A DNA stretch of 64,000 nt, taken from contig NZ_NETK01000001.1 of NCBI RefSeq assembly GCF_002343915.1, positions 3,606,001 to 3,670,000 of the forward strand, in the 5' to 3' direction. How positions within the stretch are numbered: position 1 is the first letter of the stretch; every line of letters begins with the position of its first letter. The position numbers were made by a program, and so were the translations under genes. Positions 60,178-64,000 of the stretch are shown here, in pieces. The notes below the pieces were generated by a model. The model ran no database searches and was not told the DNA's origin. It saw nothing but the letters and a program-made list of their open reading frames with translations. This DNA comes from Nannocystis exedens. GTDB taxonomy: Bacteria > Myxococcota_A > Polyangia > Nannocystales > Nannocystaceae.

Positions 60178-63100
60178 AGCGACACCTCCCAGCGGCTACG
60201 GCGTACCTTCGGCGACGCGGCGGCGGCCTTGATCCGCTTCGCGCGCCGGAGCGCGCGCCAGGCCGCCTTGCGCAGCTCCTCGTCTTCCTGCTCGTCGGCC
60301 CCGACCTGGCTGAGCGCCTTGAACGCGGCGTCGTCGCCGATCTGGCCCAGCGCCTCGACCAGGCCGAGGCGGGCCGTCTCGCTGGCGGTCTTGTCGGCCA
60401 GCGCCTGGGCCAGGCCTCGCACGTCGCCGAGCTCGACCAGCCGGGTCAGGACCACGCCCTGGCGGTGCACGTCGCCGGCGGCGCCGCGCAGCGCGGGCTG
60501 GGCCTTGTCTGCTCCTTGGGACAGCAGCCGCGCCAGCGGGTCGGCGTCGTCGAGGACCGTCGCCGCCAGCGGGGCGACGTCGCCCTTGCGCTGGCCGAGG
60601 CCCGCGGCGGCCAGCGTGCGCAGCTCGCCGTCGCTGCCGCCGAGCACCGCCTTGAGCGCCGTCTCGCCGGCGGCGCCACCTGCCCCTGCGGCCAGCTCGA
60701 TGACCGCCTGGCGGCGGATCTTGCGGCCGTGCGCGGCGTGGGCGGTGCCGTCGGCCGCGAGCGAGACCGCGGCGACCAGCTCGTCGCCGCCGACGTCGAG
60801 GCGGGCGCAGGCCCACAGCAGCGCGAGGTACGGGCCCTCGAGCTCGCCGAGGCGGTGCGACTCGCCGTGGACCAGGCGCCGGTACTCCGCCAGCCAGGCC
60901 TCGCGGTAGGCCTTCGTCGCGGCGACCAGCGCGTCCTTGTGCTTGGCCGCCTTGGCGCCGGCGCGGCCGATCACCTGGGCCGCGACCATCGCCGTGCGCG
61001 GGTGCGCCAGCGACAGGTGCGGCGCCGCGGCGTCGATCGGCAGCGGGTCGCGGCCGGTCAGGATCTGCACCAGCGGCGCCATGTAGAGGTCCTGGCGGCG
61101 CAGCTGCGGCAGCAGCGAGAACAGCCGGACCACGTCGCCGCGGTCGCGCAGGCGATTCAGCAGCTCGCGCTCGAGCGGGGCGTGGTAGCTCAGCACCATC
61201 GCGTAGTCGGGCTCGAGCGAGTCGGGCCCGTGTTGCTTGCGCAGGCTGAAGGCCAGCGCCTGGGCGACGGCGCTGAACCGCTCCTCGCCGAGCCGCGCGG
61301 TCAGGAGGTCCGCGGTGGTCGGGTCGGCGCAGTGCTCGAGCAGCGCGGCGACGGTCTGGCGCACGCTTGGGTCCGGGTCCTCGACGCGGCCGCGGATCAG
61401 GTCCCAGGCCTCCCGGGTGCCGAAGTAGCGCAAGCCGATCAGGGCCCGGCGGGCGACACCACCTGACCCTTTGGCCAGGCGCGTGAGGATCCCGAAGATC
61501 CGCTGCGGCTGGCCCGGCTGGGCCTCGGCGGCCTTGCCCATGTGCCCGAGCGCCTCGGCGGCCTCCTCCTGCAGCGCGTGGCCCTCGTCGGACACGAGCC
61601 GCAGCAGGGTGTCGAGCGCGCGGATGTCGGCCAGGGCCCCGAGCGCCCGCACCGCCCGCTTGCGCAGGTCGAGGTCGGGCTGCAGGTCGACGCTGGTGAG
61701 CAGCACGCTGCTGCCCTCGCCGCGGCCGCCGAGCGCGAGGCCCTCGGCGGCGAGGAAGGCCACCGTCGGGTCGCTCGACTTGAGCGCCGCCAGCAGCGGC
61801 TCGGCCGGGCCCTGCCGCTTGCGCAGGCGCCAGCCGATCGCCTCGGTCGCGCGGCTGGCGATCTCCGGCTTCGGGTAGGTCCACAGCGGCGCGAGGCTGG
61901 CGTCGACCTCCTTGCCGCGGGCCCAGCGGAGCCCCGGCAGGACCGTCTGCAGCGTGCGGTCGTCGGACAGCCGGCGCGCGGCCTCGGCGATCTGGACCAG
62001 CACCGCGTCGTGACGCGGGAACTGCTTCGACTCCCAGTCGGCGACCCGCGGGCCCGCGCTCACGTCGTCGTCGTCGTCGTCGTCGCTGCTGAGGTCGTCG
62101 TCGTCGTCGTCGTCGTCGTCGAAATCATCGTCGTCGTCGAAGTCGTCGTCGTCGTCGAGGCCGGCGTCGCGGAGGGACGACGGGCTCTGCGGGCCGGCGT
62201 CCTCCGGATCTTCGATGCGCTGGTCGTACCCGGAGATCACGAGCAGCGACCCGAAGGCGGCGGCGCGGCGCTTGGGGTTGTCGACGTAGGCGAGGATCCG
62301 CGGGACCTCGGCGACCTGGCGGAAGCCGGCGGCCGCCTGCAGCAGGTTGTCGACGCGGGCGGTGCCGGCCGGGTCGCGGTCGATGCGGTCGAGGAACGCC
62401 TGCGCCGCGCGCCCGTCCCCGAGCCGCTGCAGCGCGCGGATCGCCTCGCTCTGCTCGTTGGCCTGGTCGGAGCGCAGCATCTCGACCAGCACGTCGAACG
62501 CGGCCGCGTCCTTGTGGGTGGCGAGCTGCAGCGCCGCGGCGAAGCGGACCGCGCGGTACTTCGAGGTCAGCGCGCCGCGCAGCGCCTGGGCCGCGGCGCC
62601 CTTGCCGTCCGGCTCGTAGTTGGTCGCCAGGCCGTGGACCGCGGCCAGCCGCAGCTTCTCGGCGCGGGCCGCGAGCGACAGGGTGTGCACGAACACCCAC
62701 GCGTCGCGCCTGGCCGTCTGGCCAGCCTCGGTCTCGGCCTCGGGCGAGCCGGGGCGGACCCCGCTCTTCTTCTCGGCGAGCAGCTTGGCGGCCTCCTGCT
62801 CGAGGCCGTCGTCGCGCTGCAGCAGCGTCTCCTCGAGGACCTTGAGCCCGGCCGCGGCGCCGCCCTCCTGCGACAGCAGGCCGAGGCCCCACGAGCCGGT
62901 GTCGCTCTGGCCGGTGGCCAGCGCCTCGGCGGCGAGGGTGGTGTTGTCGACGCCGAGCGCCTTGAGGCCGTCGAACGCCTGGCGGCGGATCGAGCCCTGG
63001 GCGTCGCCGAGCGCCGGGACCAGCACCGAGATGGCCGCGGCGACGTGTTCCGGAGAACCTGGCTTTTGCGACTTGTGACCGGCCAGCGCCAGCACCCGCG

Positions 63101-64000
63101 AGAGCGCGGTCTGGCGGATCCGCGTCTCCGCCGGGCCGCCGGGCAGGCGCGACAGCGCCGCGTAGGCGCCGAACACGATCTGCCGCAGCTCCTCCGGCGC
63201 GTAGGCCAGCTTGGCCGCGCCCTTCTGGCTCGCCTGCTGCTTGGCCGCCGCCAGCGCGCGGTGGAACCGCTTGCTGAACACGGCCCACAGGCGGTCGAGC
63301 GTCTCCTGCTTGTCCTCCTGCAGCGCCTCGAGCAGCCGCGCGGCGCGGACCTTGAGCTGCGGGTTCGCGCGGCTGTCGCCGAAGGTCGCCAGCTCGGCCA
63401 GCGCGCGCACGTTGGCCTCGGGGAAGGTCCACTTGGCTCGGCCCTCGCCGCGGTCGTTGAACAGGTCGGTGACGAACCTCGAGAACGCGGCGTCGTCGCC
63501 GAAGCTCTCGAGCGCCTGGGCGGCGAGCAGGCGCACGCGCGGGTGGGCCGACGACAGCGCGGCGAGGCAGCGGTCGGGCACGCCGTCGCCCTCGACCATC
63601 TCGCGCATCATCAGGAGCAGCAGCGCGCGGCTCTGGATCTTCTCGTCGCCGGAGTCGAGGAACGAGACCAGCAGGTCCTCGTTGCCGAGCGCCAGCGCGG
63701 CCAAGAGCGCCTGCGCCGGCGGCGGCGCGGCCTTGCCGGGGGTGAAGATCAGCGACGCGCCCGCCGGGTCGCCGATGAACGCCAGGCCGAGCGCGGCCTC
63801 GCTCTGGACCGCGGGGTCCGAGTGCTGCAGCGCGGCCTGCAGCGCGAACACGGCGTTGGCGTTGTCGGGCCGGGCCATCCACGACAGCGCGGTCGCGGCG
63901 GCGCGGCGGATCTGGCCCTCCTTGTGCTGCAGCAGCGGCAGCACCGCGTGGCTCGGCGTCGGGTCGCCGAGCTCGGCCAGGCCGCCGAGCGCCCGCACCA
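60174..64000 (-). CDS. HEAT/ARM-repeat protein of the retron operon (5' end outside window)
   Basis: At least 1275 residues; the frame is open to the right edge, so the N-terminus is missing. Nearly all of it is helical-pair repeats, for example IRRAAATALSWMARPDNANAVFALQAAL, HPRVRLLAAQALESFGDD, DLRKRAVRALGALADIRALDTLL and SVRQTVAALLEHCAD. Near the middle is a block of about 30 residues that is almost all Asp (DNA 62062-62160). Such solenoids serve as protein or nucleic-acid scaffolds. Its stop overlaps the SWIM-protein GTG, so the three genes form one operon and it is the likely ARM component of the retron. Confidence 0.82.
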   Translation of the reverse strand, partial: VRALGGLAELGDPTPSHAVLPLLQHKEGQIRRAAATALSWMARPDNANAVFALQAALQHSDPAVQSEAALGLAFIGDPAGASLIFTPGKAAPPPAQALLAALALGNEDLLVSFLDSGDEKIQSRALLLLMMREMVEGDGVPDRCLAALSSAHPRVRLLAAQALESFGDDAAFSRFVTDLFNDRGEGRAKWTFPEANVRALAELATFGDSRANPQLKVRAARLLEALQEDKQETLDRLWAVFSKRFHRALAAAKQQASQKGAAKLAYAPEELRQIVFGAYAALSRLPGGPAETRIRQTALSRVLALAGHKSQKPGSPEHVAAAISVLVPALGDAQGSIRRQAFDGLKALGVDNTTLAAEALATGQSDTGSWGLGLLSQEGGAAAGLKVLEETLLQRDDGLEQEAAKLLAEKKSGVRPGSPEAETEAGQTARRDAWVFVHTLSLAARAEKLRLAAVHGLATNYEPDGKGAAAQALRGALTSKYRAVRFAAALQLATHKDAAAFDVLVEMLRSDQANEQSEAIRALQRLGDGRAAQAFLDRIDRDPAGTARVDNLLQAAAGFRQVAEVPRILAYVDNPKRRAAAFGSLLVISGYDQRIEDPEDAGPQSPSSLRDAGLDDDDDFDDDDDFDDDDDDDDDLSSDDDDDDDVSAGPRVADWESKQFPRHDAVLVQIAEAARRLSDDRTLQTVLPGLRWARGKEVDASLAPLWTYPKPEIASRATEAIGWRLRKRQGPAEPLLAALKSSDPTVAFLAAEGLALGGRGEGSSVLLTSVDLQPDLDLRKRAVRALGALADIRALDTLLRLVSDEGHALQEEAAEALGHMGKAAEAQPGQPQRIFGILTRLAKGSGGVARRALIGLRYFGTREAWDLIRGRVEDPDPSVRQTVAALLEHCADPTTADLLTARLGEERFSAVAQALAFSLRKQHGPDSLEPDYAMVLSYHAPLERELLNRLRDRGDVVRLFSLLPQLRRQDLYMAPLVQILTGRDPLPIDAAAPHLSLAHPRTAMVAAQVIGRAGAKAAKHKDALVAATKAYREAWLAEYRRLVHGESHRLGELEGPYLALLWACARLDVGGDELVAAVSLAADGTAHAAHGRKIRRQAVIELAAGAGGAAGETALKAVLGGSDGELRTLAAAGLGQRKGDVAPLAATVLDDADPLARLLSQGADKAQPALRGAAGDVHRQGVVLTRLVELGDVRGLAQALADKTASETARLGLVEALGQIGDDAAFKALSQVGADEQEDEELRKAAWRALRRAKRIKAAAASPKVRRSRWEVSL
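62062..62160. repeat. GAC-trinucleotide tract coding poly-Asp
   Basis: Almost pure GTC repeats on the plus strand (GAC on the coding strand), interrupted by Phe and Ser codons. It encodes runs of five to nine Asp inside the HEAT/ARM protein. Such tracts change length by slippage without shifting the frame. Confidence 0.85.

Overview
The window is about 70 % G+C with a strong third-position GC bias. It carries several eukaryotic-type Ser/Thr kinases fused to TPR arrays, many lipoproteins with Thr/Ser/Gly-rich linkers, an ADYC-type lipoprotein, an ECF-sigma/kinase pair and a retron reverse transcriptase of the myxobacterial kind. This points to a myxobacterium (Myxococcota), most plausibly Nannocystis or a relative. 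No rRNA, tRNA or universal marker gene is present, so the assignment is inference.

Layout. 1-10 kb: a VOC protein, a kinase and polytopic membrane protein pair, a three-gene surface-glycan operon (FAD oxidoreductase, GT2, polysaccharide deacetylase), RNase HI, two lone genes with good terminators, and a GST/TetR divergent pair with a perfect operator palindrome. 10-20 kb: an envelope operon (thioredoxin lipoprotein, S55 peptidase, beta-propeller), a large hybrid histidine kinase, RadC and an atypical SDR. 20-31 kb: an orphan beta-class DNA methyltransferase, esterase, MBL-fold protein, GST-like protein, a Septu-like ptuA-ptuB pair, an aldo/keto reductase, an ABC exporter with a cNMP-binding tail, and a TPR membrane protein. 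31.6-43 kb: an accessory island with lower-GC and Cys-rich lipoproteins, an intact IS66-family element (23-bp terminal repeats, 8-bp target duplication) nested in a decayed IS630-type transposase, two 3' remnants of the TPR gene, and a locus with 34-bp inverted repeats. 43-57 kb: three kinases (two with long TPR arrays), a Leu/Ile/Val-type receptor lipoprotein, an ADYC lipoprotein and an ECF sigma factor. 57-64 kb: a translationally coupled operon of a HEAT/ARM-repeat protein (running off the right edge), a SWIM zinc-finger protein and a retron RT, an arrangement I match from memory to type XIII retrons.

The most unusual feature is spread over the whole window: a short DNA motif, the 10-bp palindrome GGACATGTCC and variants, recurring at an exact 14-bp pitch. 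It occurs as pairs inside genes in any reading frame and as arrays of three to five degenerate units between genes. Arrays sit on gene junctions, and several genes take their start or stop codon from a unit. One copy forms an intrinsic terminator. I know no described repeat family that fits it.

Two antiviral-type systems (retron and Septu-like), an orphan methyltransferase and nested transposons make this a window with a sizeable defence and accessory load in an otherwise ordinary myxobacterial background.
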